Below are positions 22,890 through 34,300 of a stretch of DNA of 64,000 bases, piece after piece. A model generated the notes under the pieces. It was not told where the DNA came from and did no database searches. It saw only the letters and a program-made list of their open reading frames with translations. The DNA is from Chlamydomonas reinhardtii (Eukaryota > Chlorophyta > Chlorophyceae > Chlamydomonadales > Chlamydomonadaceae): positions 3,570,706 through 3,634,705 of the forward strand of contig NC_057020.1 in assembly GCF_000002595.2 (NCBI RefSeq), given 5' to 3'. The stretch's first letter is position 1. Every line of letters starts with the position of its first letter. A program made the position numbers and the translations under genes.

Positions 22890-23308
22890 CTGCCTGGATC
22901 CGCACCACTACGTCAGCCGATGGGGCCTTCAACTTTGGGCTTTGCAACATCTACCTGCGCCAAGTGATCCTCACGCCTCCGACTGTCACAACCTGGGTTG
23001 GGCGCAACCTGACCGACACGTCCATCACCACGAACATAACATTCAAGGCGTGCATGGACGCGCTGCCGCAGAGCTCCTACTACCCCGACAGTGTTAGCTA
23101 TCCCAATCGCGTGCAGTCCGTTGCCCTGCAGAACGGATACGCAATAACCAGCCAGTACATGCTTGAGTGTCGAGCTTGCTTCATGACACCTGACAACCAG
23201 TGGGCAGTGCTGCAGCTACCTTTCCCATCTTCCGATGAATCCTATTTCGATAACCACCCATTTCGCCAGCGCATTGGCGATATCATAGTGGTCTCACCGG
23301 GACCCTAA
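22890..23308 (+). CDS. Orphan 3' exon of unknown protein
   Basis: A plus-strand reading frame ending in TAA at 23306-23308. It encodes about 135 residues that look like real protein: mixed composition, many Asn/Thr/Tyr, four cysteines, no low complexity (ADGAFNFGLCNIYLRQVILT ... TTWVGRNLTDTSITTN ... YMLECRACFMTPDNQW). It has several N-x-S/T sites and ends FRQRIGDIIVVSPGP. The start is unclear. A possible acceptor (CTACGTCAG) lies at about 22917, and a different frame is open upstream from ATG 22628. I do not recognise it. The stop is followed by a GAGTTTCCGCC tandem repeat, and then by the right copy of the 430-bp repeat. Confidence 0.4.
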
Positions 23309-23318
23309 CTTTACTCTC

Positions 23319-23362
23319 AATTGAGTTTCCGCCGAGTTTCCGCCGAGTTTCCGCCAAGTTCC
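23319..23362. repeat. GAGTTTCCGCC tandem repeat
   Basis: Three to four 11-bp units directly after the stop codon of the orphan exon. Confidence 0.75.
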
Positions 23363-23639
23363 CCTGCGCCCCGCCCGCGCGTCCCCCCATGGGACTCTCG
23401 TGCATTCCAGCAAGTCCTTTCGCGCTCCGCTGCTTCGTCCAGGCCCCTGCCGCCACCCCAGCGATCCCTCCCTTTGGCAGCCGTGTGAAACCGTGTTCGC
23501 TTTGATGCAATCGCCACCAACCTGGGGGGGCAAACGCTCGGCCACTGCGCGCAACGCGCGCCGCGCAACCGGACATGTTTCCTCCGCATCTAGGTCGCAC
23601 TCATCCGCATCCTCACACGAACTCACACGCGGGGCGGCG

Positions 23640-24080
23640 CCGGGGGGCGCCACCCCGCGGGGGTCCCCGTGTCAACCGTGTGAAACCGTGTGCGCCCAGA
23701 CAGCTCATGGCTGGAAACAGCGGCAGCCCCATGCGTTTCTCTGAGTTTACACGCAGCTCACACGCAGCTTCCCCCACGCCTTGCTGCCCAACTATGCACT
23801 CCCACTCGCGCTGCGCGCCAACCGCCAGCCTCCGCCGAGCTCCGCTGTATGTATTCTGATGCAGCTTCCCACACGCGCCCCTCTCAACTACCAGCTCCCA
23901 GTCGCGCTGCGCGCCAACCCCCACGCCATGTGCCGCCCCTGTTCGTTGGCAGTTGCGCGAAAACCCGTTTGTGATCCAGGTGTGTCAGTAAAAGTGTTGG
24001 TAGTTGCGAAACTGCGAAAGGTGCCGCGCCGCACCACGCGCGTGCAGAGTACACGTATCACCACTGCTGCTGGTTACTGC
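23640..24080 (+). repeat. ~430-bp dispersed repeat, right copy
   Basis: Inverted partner of 17310-17735. The two copies enclose about 5.9 kb that contain the gag-like remnant and both orphan coding stretches. Confidence 0.85.
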
Positions 24081-25684
24081 TTGCTAGGTTGCTTCTGCAG
24101 TCCCACAAGACGGGTTTGGTGGTGGCGCGCTGCTCTGTCGTGTCCCTGACGGTGAGAAGTAGTTCAAGGGCCTTACGGCAGGTGCTGCGTACATAGGGAT
24201 TGAGACAGCCGCCGAGCCGCGCATCGTGTGTGGCATAATGTGGACTGTTACCTCGAGCAGACTGCATGCAGTATCCAAGTTACACGACTGGATAACCTGG
24301 TTGACAAGACAGGTGGTTGGCTGGAGGGGAAATAATAGCCATTGCGGTCGCATCGAGTTCGGCCCTCCCGGTTTTTCCAATAACCGGTAAAGTGCACTTG
24401 GCACGCCCCGTCGCTCCAGCCAAAATGCGTGCTAAATGTAAGAAGCTGTTCACTGTACTTGTGGCGACGCATAACTTTGCAAAAACGAATGAAATGGCGA
24501 GGAATTGGTGCAACGCACAAGTACCGATGCAGTGCTAGAGTCCAAGCGTGGTGTATGTTACGTTATTTGTAAAATTTAACGAGCAGGCGCCCGGCGATAG
24601 ACGACGGAATCGGAGGCAATCGGAGGATCCGGCCCTCCGACACTTAAATCCTCGCGCGAAATACAGCGCCCCACTGATCTGATAAGCGCTTTTCATTCTT
24701 CATGCGCGAGAATGGCTGGTACTATGCTCGTAGCCCGCACAGTCACATACTCCCGCGAGGCCCACGGCTGTGCCCCGATCCCCTCGCCACTCTCGCCCCC
24801 CTTCCGCCCGTGTCCCGCCGTCCCCCCCCCCCCGATAGGCGCCCCGTGCTGATCAGATTAGCGCTAAGACCATGACTACTGAATGCGAGATCATGGATGT
24901 GCCAATGCGTTGGTCTTCTTAGGAAATCGCCCTACATACCCCCTTGCACCACCCCTCCATTCCCCTCCATTGGCTTGGGCTGGTAACTGCCCCCCCCCCC
25001 CTCTTACACCGCGGGCGGGGTGCCTGAGGGGGGAGGGGCAAGCCGGAGTACTGCGTAGCGGTAGGGGTTTTCCCTCGCAATGTGTACAGGCACGGCCCAC
25101 CATACGTCCAGTCGGGTCCGGGGATCAAGCACAAGTACAGCCAGCACAGGGCAAGCAAACACTGTGCTGTGCTCTGCTTGCCAGCAAAGACCGCTAACCA
25201 GACACCGGCCGGCCTCAACCTGCGCGCCGGCGCCGCTTCTTGGGCGACGCCGCGCTGTCCTCCTCCACTTGGCCTTGCTCGCCTCTCCGCTACGCACATG
25301 CACGCAGCAACCGCTGGGCCCAGGGCCGCTGCCGCCGGACCCTGTGCCGCTGCTGCTGCTCCTGCTGCTGCTGGTGGGACCAGGCCCTCCACCACCACCA
25401 CCGCCGCCGCCACCACCGGCTTTGCCCGTTCCGCCTGGCATGAAACAACGCGTCCATTCTAAAGCCCGCGAGCAGCAAAAAATCAGCACCTAGCCATCAT
25501 ACAGGGCGGGGGTCCGCCAGCTGCACTGTGCCCGTCCATGCGGCAAGCACACTTTGCGACTGTTATCCAGCAGCAGCTTCCCTCGCCCTCGCCACTCCAA
25601 CTCCCTCCGCCAGCAACGCCTGGCCCCCACACCGCATCCACCGCCACAAGCGCCTCACACTCGCAGCTGCTCCAACACTGCAAT
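24081..25684. other. Intergenic and AUG5 3' flank
   Basis: No convincing gene. A TTACA at 25004-25008 (TGTAA on the minus strand) could be the AUG5 poly(A) signal, about 680 nt after its stop. A short minus-strand reading VEEDSAASPKKRRRRAG near 25209-25255 looks like a nuclear-protein tail but has no upstream exons to join. Confidence 0.45.
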
Positions 25685-27605
25685 CTAGAAACCCAGGCGC
25701 ATAGTCGGCGCTCCGAAGCCCCCGCCTCCGCCTCCTCCCCCCAGCTGCTGCTGCTGCGCGGCCTGAATGCGACTGAACAGGCTGCGTATCTCCTCCAGGA
25801 ACTGGCCGCAGCTCTTGCCGTCCACCGTGCGCCAGGGCACCAAATGTACCGCGCCTTGCGTCTGCAGGGGCGCACACAGGCACCGTTGGACACCGCATCA
25901 AACATGCACGGCTACTGAGCATAACAGGTAACTTCAGGAATGGGCCGCCGCTGCCTGACACGCACGAGGAGCCCCAGCTGCAGGGCTGAGTCCTGCAATA
26001 AAGCGTCAGCACCCTTGCCCTTTCTGGTTACCGGTACCGCGGTATGCATGCCGTATGGACTTGATGCACGACGCACAGTTCCCATTTGAACACACTCCAT
26101 CACGCACCTCCATCTCCCGCATTGCCCGCTCCACGCGCGGCCCAATCTTCTGCGCGGCTGTGACCAGGTCCGCCCGCGAGCGCGAGAGCTTTCCGAGCCG
26201 CTCGCCCGCATCCGCTTGCCGCTTGGCGCCCAGCCGCTCCCGCAGCGCCGCCGCAGACGACGGTAGCGCAGCCAGCTGCTTGTGGCGCGGCTGCAGGGAC
26301 CAGGCAAGGGTGGCGTAAAGTGGCGATATCAATGAGCATTCATGTGGGAGGAGGCAAAAAAACAGGCAACGTGGGTTGGGGTGGTGAGTGGCCCTGGTAC
26401 AAGGGCACGGGCGCATGGAGGGGTGTGTCAAGCGAAGTTAGCCGTACAAGGCAGCCTTGCACACGCACCCGCAGCTTGCCGTCCGCGCCAGCCAGCCACC
26501 TCGCACCCTCTTCGTGCTGCTTGAAGCGCTCTGTGGCAATAGGCGAGGAAGCCGCACAGCCCGCGGGCCAGGTCAGCAAGGGAGTGGCCCCAGCCCCCGT
26601 GCATTTTCCCAGTGCTGACGCAGCTCTCGCCACGCCGCCGCCAGGCCACCATGTAGGCCAGACCCGCCATCACAGCCCCCGATACCCGGCCAACAACGCC
26701 AGGCGGCATCACACCCGTCACGCTGCACCTGGCCGCGCTCCGCTCACCCAGGAAGTCGCAGAGCAGCGCGGACGGACAGCGCAGCGGCGCCAAGGGGTCC
26801 AGCGCCAACGCCAGCGCCTGCCAGTAGCACAGCACCGGCAGACCAAGCGCCGCCGGCCCGGGGCCCCACGCCACCGCGGCCCCGGCGGCTGCGGCCGGCT
26901 TCGATGGCATGCTCCCGCTGCCCCCGGCGCCACGCGCCTCCGACCCGTGGAGCGACCCCTCCCCAAAGCCCACGCCTCCATTTCCCATCGCGAACAAGCC
27001 GGTGCCGGTCGCATCCACGTTGTGGCTCATGGTTGTGGCGGCTGCGCTGGCGGCAGAGCCGCGCAGCAGCAGCGCGCCGGCAGCTGAACCCGAGGCCGCG
27101 GCGGGGCTGGCAGCGGTGGCGCCGCCGCCCAACGCCGCCGTCCGCAGCACCGCCGCGGCGCGGGGTTGGCCGACGTATGTCAGGGCCAGGCGGTTGCGCT
27201 CCACCAGGGTGAGGGCGAGATGGAGCGAGCCGGTGGCTGACAGTACTGCGAGGGGGCAGGCCAGGGTGTGGGATCCAGGGTTCCACGGCCATTAAACAGG
27301 TCTGCGGGAACGCGCTGTACATGCAAGCACAAGCACTGGCGCCACCATAACGGCATTGCAGCCTGCTTACCCGCTGGGCCCTTGTGAGCCGCCAGCGACA
27401 GCACGCCAGCGCCGCCAGCTGGCGCAGCCCCGGCGCCTGCCCCCGCGGCGGCCGCGCCTGCCCGCTGCGCCGCCAGCAGCGGCAGCAGCTCCGCGGGCAG
27501 CCGCATGAGCTGCTCCACGCCGCGCGCCAGGCGGTCCACGGAGCGCCCCGCCGCCTCCAGCACCTCGCCATAGGACTTGGGCAGCATGGACTGGACAAAC
27601 TCCTG

Positions 27606-27639
<34 letters not shown>

Positions 27640-30600
27640 TGCGTGTGAGAGGGCACGTGGGATCGTGCGTGTATGTGTGTTTGCCGGTGAGTAAGAGAGG
27701 GAGAGCGCCAGGTAAGGAAACACACATGACAGGCGTGCGTGCATGTGCGTTGCCGAATCGCTACGCGGGCTCTGCCGCGTCACCCTATCTCGCCACGCCC
27801 GCTTACCAGGTTGGCCGGGTACTGCTGCTGCCACTCGGACAGCGCGGCGCTGAGGCTGCGGCCAAGCAGGCTCATCAGCCGCTGTTGGGGGTTGTTCCAG
27901 GGGAGGGAGGGCAAGGAGGGCGGAGTGATCAGACAACGTAGTCATCAGTGAGAACAAAAGGGACGCCGCGGCACTTGCAGGTATGCCGAATGCATGTGGC
28001 ACCGACAACGGCCACTCAATCAACGCCAAGCTTTGCCACCTTCACAGCAGCCTCTTAGCCCATCCCCGCCACCTCTCCTGCTCCTGCCCCGGCCCTCCTC
28101 CCCTTCCTAGGTGCGGTGAAAACATATCCCAGCTCCTCCTTCCCTACAACTTGCTTCTTACTCCTACTCCTGATTTCGTGAAACAGCGCACATACATCCC
28201 TGCCCCAGCTCCTCCTCCCACCTCCAGCCGCCGATCCTCTCCCTCCATGTCGAACGCCGCCGCCTCCAGCCGCAGCACCTCCTCCTTGACAGCCGCACTG
28301 CTGGCCGCATCGCGCCGCAGCGCCTCCAGCGCCTCACGTGCCGCAGACAGCATGGCACTGCGCGACTCCACCTGGCCGGCAGGAGGCGAGAGCGAGCAAG
28401 CGGTTTGTCCAGGCGGGGCTACCCATGGCGGTGTTGGGAAGTGACTGGACACGAGCCCGCTTCCGTGCGGCTCCTCTGCCTCCACAGCCCTTGTATACCG
28501 CAGCCTAGAGGCCAGGCCAGGAGCACTTCTCGCAGCTACACCCGAACACGTTATCTAGGTCTGCCAGCTCCGCCTCTGTCATGTCGCACGTACCTTTACA
28601 CGTGCCAGCACGCCCGGCCGCGCCAGCGCCGCCTTCACCGCCGGCAGCGCCGCCAGCTCCAGCACTGCCGCCTTGGCCGCCCGCACCTCCGCCTCCAGCG
28701 TGCGCAGCGCCAGGGTGGCCTCCAGCTCGGACTGAGGCGGCAGAGGGCCGGCATGTCGAGGACGCACTGTCAGCCTTACAGCGCAGCAGACCCGCCACAG
28801 CTTCTTCCATTGCTGCCACCCTGCTTGGTTCGTTTTTGTTTAGGCTGGTGTTCACAACCCGCCTCCACCCCACCCCACACACTCCACCTGAGAGCCCTCG
28901 CAGGTCCCTGCACACGCTGCCTCCCTCCCACCCCCACCCCCACCCCCGCCCCCGCCGCACCTGCTGCAGCTTGCGCGTGTCGAACAGCGGGTCCACCGCC
29001 GCGCCCAGCGCCGCCACCCGCCGCCGCGCGTCCGCCAGCAGGTCGGTGCCGCGCAGCAGCCCCGCCACGCCGCCGTAGCTCAGCCTGGACAGCTGCAGCA
29101 GCAGCGAAGACGACGAAGAGGCGCATGCCGGTGTGTGCACCGGAGTACGATTGTGGCTTGTTGGTGGACGAATAACAAGGTGCTCCACGCTTAAACTGCT
29201 GCGTGGCCATTGAACCCGGCAGCTGCAAGCCGGCCTGGCCCTTGTCAAGGCGCCCAGACCGGCCTTTGGAACTCCGCACAGCCTGCTCCTCATCCCGAGC
29301 GCCCCGTCCTTACCTGCGCCACTGCCGCAGCCAGCTTCCGCGGCGGCAGCTGCAGCAGCGCCTGCACGTGCCGCTGCAGCGGGCTGGTGCGCGGCAGGTG
29401 CAGGTGCGGCTCCAGGTCGGGACCAGCGACACCTGCAGTGGGGCTGGAGCCGGAACCCGAGGCGGCGGCGGCGGCGGCCTCGGCCCGCAGCGCCAGCGCC
29501 AGCGGCCCCGTGTCGTCCTCGCCGCCGCCTGTGGTGAGCTGCAGCGCGCCGCCGGTAGCCATGGCCGCTACGGGGACAGGGAGGGAGCGGCACATGAGGG
29601 CAGGGCGGTGAGACACGCCGCCACAGTACTTTTACAGCACCGGCCGCTTTACAACAAGAAGCTGCCGTCCTGTCGTACGCCTCCTGCCTATGGTGGTCGA
29701 GGAAAGGCTCAGGGCTGCGGCCCAAGCCCTCTGCCTGCTCCCTCTGCAGCCCCCACCCCCCACTCACCCGACATTGCCGACATGCTCTCCGCGTTCAGCT
29801 GCTGCCACAGCTCCTGCTGCACCTGCCCCACCAGCTGGCCCACGCGCTCATACATCTCAGCGTCCGCGGCGGGATCTGCAGGCGCAGGCGGGCGTGTCCG
29901 GAAGACCGTGTCAGGGAGGCCGTGTCAGCCTATCATCGCCGATATGCCGGTACCGCGACGCCAGGGTGCAGTCATGGAGCTATGGTACCCCAGGAGGTCG
30001 GCACGACAGAGGCAGGGTCGGGGTGCGGACTGAGCCGTGCCGCACGCACCTGCATCGCTCCGCATGCGCTTGCGCACTGCGGCAATCTGCTGCCGCTGGT
30101 GCGCGGCGAAGCCCTCCATCATGGGCCGTAGCTTGCGGCCGCGGTGCAGCAGCTGCTGCAAGCTGGCGGCCTGGGAAAAGGGAGTTCGCGCCGGTGACGT
30201 CACGCGGTAAGGTGGGCGCGTAGAGATTCGAACCGTTGCAGAATGGCTGCGCCCGCATGCGCACCACCCTCACACGACGCACAGCAGCCCACGGACATCT
30301 AGGCACTGCCACCAACCGGTACCCCAGTCAGTCCATTCCTAGCTCACCCGCTCACGCTGCTCCGCCTGCTCCTGCTTGGTGCGCTCCAGCGCCGCCTGCT
30401 CCTCCAGCGCCGCCTTGATCTGCGCCTGCGTTTGCGCCTGTGGGCCGCGACAGGGCAGCAGGGCCAGATGGCCGCGAGACGGCAGTCACAACACGCAACT
30501 CAGCCTAAGCGCTATCTCCAGGGCTCAGGCGTCTAGGGCTCGCGTGCATGCACCTTCTCACATGTTTCAACCGACCCGCCCTGTGTGGAACACCCCCCGG

Positions 30601-30983
30601 CTAACCGCGCGAGGCCGCAGCCCAACGCCGCACCACACCGTTAGCTGCGCCTGCGCGTGCTCCTGCTCCTGCGCCCGCTGCTGCATGGCCGCCTGGCGCC
30701 GCTGCAGCGCCCGGCGGACGTGGAGCAGGTCCACCTGCTGCGGCGTGTGCGCGCCGGCCGCCCGAGCGTCAGCGGCCAGCGCCCGAATGCGGGCGGCCTG
30801 GTCGGGCGCCTTGTAGCGGTCGATGAGGCCCTGGACCGCCTCCCGGTTCGCGGGCCGTATGGCGCGCGTCAGCTGCATCCGCGTCGTCGCTGTGCCCGCT
30901 TCGGCCGGTTGCTTAAATCCCGTGGCACGGGCGAGCTGCAAGCATCCCTCCACCAGAGGGTCGCGCTGCTGCACACCAGCCAT
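25685..30983 (-). CDS. AUG5: Augmin complex subunit HAUS5/AUG5-like
   Basis: Fourteen exons join in phase: 30983-30639, 30437-30348, 30170-30050, 29875-29768, 29567-29314, 29092-28961, 28731-28594, 28371-28222, 27881-27807, 27602-27371, 27245-26748, 26530-26469, 26290-26108 and 25861-25685, giving 854 aa (plant AUG5 is close to 800). Augmin recruits gamma-tubulin to existing microtubules for branching nucleation in the spindle. The N-terminal helical part (REAVQGLIDRYKAPDQAARI) aligns with the start of HAUS5. Most of the protein is Ala/Leu/Arg-rich helix of coiled-coil character (for example LEATLALRTLEAEVRAAKAA). The C-terminus has VPWRTVDGKSCGQFLEEIRS, matching the plant AUG5 end (WVTVDG...). 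The long exon 11 carries a poorly conserved Ala/Gly-rich insertion. The gene is head-to-head with the sulfotransferase gene. The family was recognised from memory of both termini; coiled-coil proteins are easy to misname. Confidence 0.62.
27606..27628. repeat. (CA)n microsatellite
   Basis: On the AUG5 sense strand this is (TG)n immediately before the GTGCAG acceptor of exon 10. Confidence 0.95.
28826..28860 (+). repeat. Dispersed intronic repeat B, degenerate copy
   Basis: GGTTCGTTTTTGTTTAGGCTGG followed by TGTTCACAACCC, in the AUG5 intron after exon 6, about 100 nt from the donor. On the sense strand it has the same orientation as copy 1. Confidence 0.6.
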
Positions 30984-31375
30984 GGTCGACGAGGAGCGAC
31001 TACGTTTATCTAATTTAGAATGCACCCCTACTTGAAAAGTATCATTGGCAGGTTGAGTGTTTGTTGTGCCAGCTAGGTTGCTCAGGCTCCTGAGCAGGAG
31101 AGCGGCCTTCTTGCTCCATTTCCCGCTGAGCCCTATCACCGATTTACACCCTAAAGTAGGTAACTACTACTATAGTGCATATTATGAGCAAGCTTGTATT
31201 ACAGCAGTGTAGGAAGTAGGCCAAAGCTGCTAGCTGTCAAGCCGGTCGATGAATCCAAACTGCATCGAGTGACTCGCTCTTCAATTATATCTCTGTCACG
31301 CACCTGCATTATCATTTCTACGCCGTAAAACGGCCTTGTGGACTTACAAACGCGGTTTCTACGGAGTGGGCCGGG
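30984..31375. promoter_or_regulatory. Divergent promoter of AUG5 and sulfotransferase genes
   Basis: 392 bp separate the two start codons and are AT-richer than the flanks (for example CTACTACTATAGTGCATATTATG around 31165). Both 5' UTRs and both promoters must fit here. No specific factor site is claimed. Confidence 0.55.
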
Positions 31376-34300
31376 ATGTCGCTCAACACATTGCGGGCAT
31401 CCCATCGGCGAATAGCTAGCGCCGTGCGTGGACCACCACCACTGGTTAGTCGAGGAGTAGCAACAGCTTCATGGGCGGAGAAGTTATTGTCTTTGCTGCT
31501 CATCGCAGCTTCGTTGGCGCTGGGTGTGGCAGTGGTGGGAGCGCTTATGAGGCCATACATACCAGCGATGAATGTTGCTCTCCAGCCGAAGCTTGGCTCA
31601 GGTAAGCTTGCGCAACATGGTTGTGCGCTTCATAGCTAGCTCGCTGGCGTCTGAAGCGCGTACATCATTGACAGCACTAGCGATAATCTTCAGGAGCTAG
31701 CGCATGCTAGCTTAGCGCTTAGCGTACGCCGGGGGTGCGCAACAGTCCACCAGCGGTTGGGCGTGTGAGCGATGCTCACTCGGCTGACGCCGCCTTGCTG
31801 GCCCTACCAGCGACCTGTATGCGTGCCTGGCACTCACCCTGGCGACTATTGCGCACAGGTGCTGTGGCCTCAACAAGTGCCGCGGCTGGCACGGCGGTGT
31901 CTGCTGCAGCAACGCCTGCGGGTGCCGCGCCAGCAACCACAGCTAGCACTGGCGGCGCAGCGCAGGGCGCTATTTCCGCGACACCAGCAGCAGCGCTCAA
32001 CGCCGGCACGGCAGCCACCACCAGCGGCGCAGCCACTGCCGCCGCTATTAAGACGGCCGCTGTCACGACGGTGGCATCGCCGTCACCATCACCATCACCC
32101 TCACCCGCGGCCGCGGCCGCAGCTGCCGCCACCACCGGCAGTGTGATAGGCTACACGGAGCCCACCGCTGCCGAGCTGGGCCGGATGCGCAAGGCGGCCA
32201 AGGTGCTGGACCCGGAGCTGATGGAGCCGGTGCCGGAGACCTTCGAGCAGGGCGTCAAGAACCCGTGCTGGGCGGCGCCGGACGGAAGCTACAGGTCGGG
32301 ATGGGACTTTGGGGTGGAAGGAGGGCATGCGGTCGCTGGGGGCAGATGCAGGGGCAGGAGGCGGCGGCTGGCTTCAGGTGGGAAGGGAAGAAGCGGGGAG
32401 CGCATGGGAGGAAGGGCCAGGGGAGCGGGCTTGGTGCGGACAGCGGCGGAGGCAGACGCCGCTGGTAGTTCTGGGAAGACCACCAGGAAGACGAGGCGGT
32501 GAAGACGGGCTTCAAGCAGGGAGCTTAGGGTGGCCCCAAGTTGTCGTGGCCTGTTGTGGGGCCGGACCGCCGGGGTCTTCAAGCCGCCCTGTACTTGCCG
32601 GTTACCCACCCGACTGGTTGCACTCGTCCTCCGTTGATGAACGGCCTGTAGGTGCCTGCCCTACTTCTACGTGACGGGCATGTTCCACGCGGGGGCGCTG
32701 TCCATGGAGATGAAACTCAAGCAGCACCCGGACGTGCTCACGGTGAGGCGAGGGAAGGGGAGGAAAGGAGGAGGAAAGGGGAGAACGGGAGGAAAGGGGG
32801 GGGGGAATAGGAAGGGAAACGGGAGGGGAGGGATGCAGAGCGGAAAGATGCGAGGACAGGATGCGAGGAGAGGATGGAGGTGCGGCTGAGGATGCTGGCA
32901 GCGCGGCCGGAGGAAACCTGTATAACCTGCAGGCGAGGGAATCAGGCCTAACTCCATGGTAGATCTTGTTGTCTCATGGCTGCACCTAATGCTGTCTTGC
33001 TCTCCGCCACTGTCCCACACAGGACGCCTGCACCGGCTGCCAGTTCTGGTGAGTGGCTAGGGCGCGCATGTGCACGTGCATGGGCCAGCGTCTCTGCCTA
33101 TGTTTCACTTCAAGTATCTATGTTTGATCAGGCGAACTTATCTGCCAGACATGCTCCACGGAGGCTGCAAGCGGCTCTACGTCCACAGTGTCGGGGCATG
33201 TCGCCTGGCATGTCCCTGCTTGTTGGGAGCTCGACGAGCTGGCAGGTCACCCTGAGCTTTCAGCAACATGTCAAAGTACGCATAGGGCACCCCCTTCCCT
33301 CCAAAATGGCCAAAACATGACATACTTGTTTCAGGGGTGAGGAGGGCAAGAAGATGTCTTTCTACCTGGACCACATGAAGCACGCCGCGCAGATCATCAA
33401 GGCGGAGCCGCAGACCAAGGCAAGCGCCACCGGGCATGGGGGGGGGGGGGCAGGGGCGTGAGGCTGGGGCAGGGGGCGTGGGAGGTAGCGAGCAGCGCCT
33501 TGCACGATTGCTCGACGGCGGTGCACATACGGCCGTGGTAGTGCCCTCAAAGCCTTGTGTTGGGCTCGGGCATCACCACCCCGCCCCACCCGCCCCCGGC
33601 AGGTGCTGATGGACAGCTCACCATCCACCTTCGCCTTCTACTGGGCGGCGGCCGGCAAGGCACACAAGTGCGTGGCAGGAGCAGGCTGGCAGGAATAGGC
33701 CGGGGGCTTGCGAGCAGCTCGGATTGCCGTATCTGGCCATGCAAACGTCTAGCGGCCTGCGCTGCGCGTTGATTGACCTGCATCACGCATCTCTCATTAC
33801 CGATAGCATGCTTGTCGCCTCCAATGTTTGGATCATGTCCTCATGTGGCAGGGGCTACGCGGCTGCCATGCAGCCGTGCTACAAGGAGTGTCTGGACAGG
33901 CACTGTGAGTGGCGTGGGGCTCCGAACATGGGGCAAAAGCGTTCAATTTGGGGGAGCCGTGGGCGAGCCGTGAGCTGCCCTGCCCGGTGCGGACGGCCAT
34001 GCAGCGGACTCGCCGATTCGACGTGCCCCTCACTGGCTGTGTCCTCCTGATGACTCTGACCCTCCTACAGATAAGGAGAAGATCACGTTGGCCTCCTGTA
34101 TGGACGCGGTGTGCTACAACGCCAGCCTCGTGGGCGACAAGCAGGTGCTCCGGGGAATTAACCGCTCAAGGAGACCGTAGTGGTTAAATCACAAGTATGG
34201 GGAAGGACGAGATGGCGAGATGGTGCATGGTCGTTACAGCGGAGCCCCTGGCGCCCCCGGGGGTCGACCTGCGGCGCATGCGCCTCGCTTCGTGGCTCCA

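Noticed and set aside
25209-25290. Possible C-terminal exon VEEDSAASPKKRRRRAG on the minus strand, downstream of AUG5
   Set aside because: The frame closes just upstream, the plant-like AUG5 C-terminus already ends at 25685, and no other exons can be attached.
30200-30250. GGTTCGAATC on the minus strand, resembling a tRNA B box
   Set aside because: The flanking bases do not form a T stem or acceptor stem, and the site is inside an AUG5 intron.
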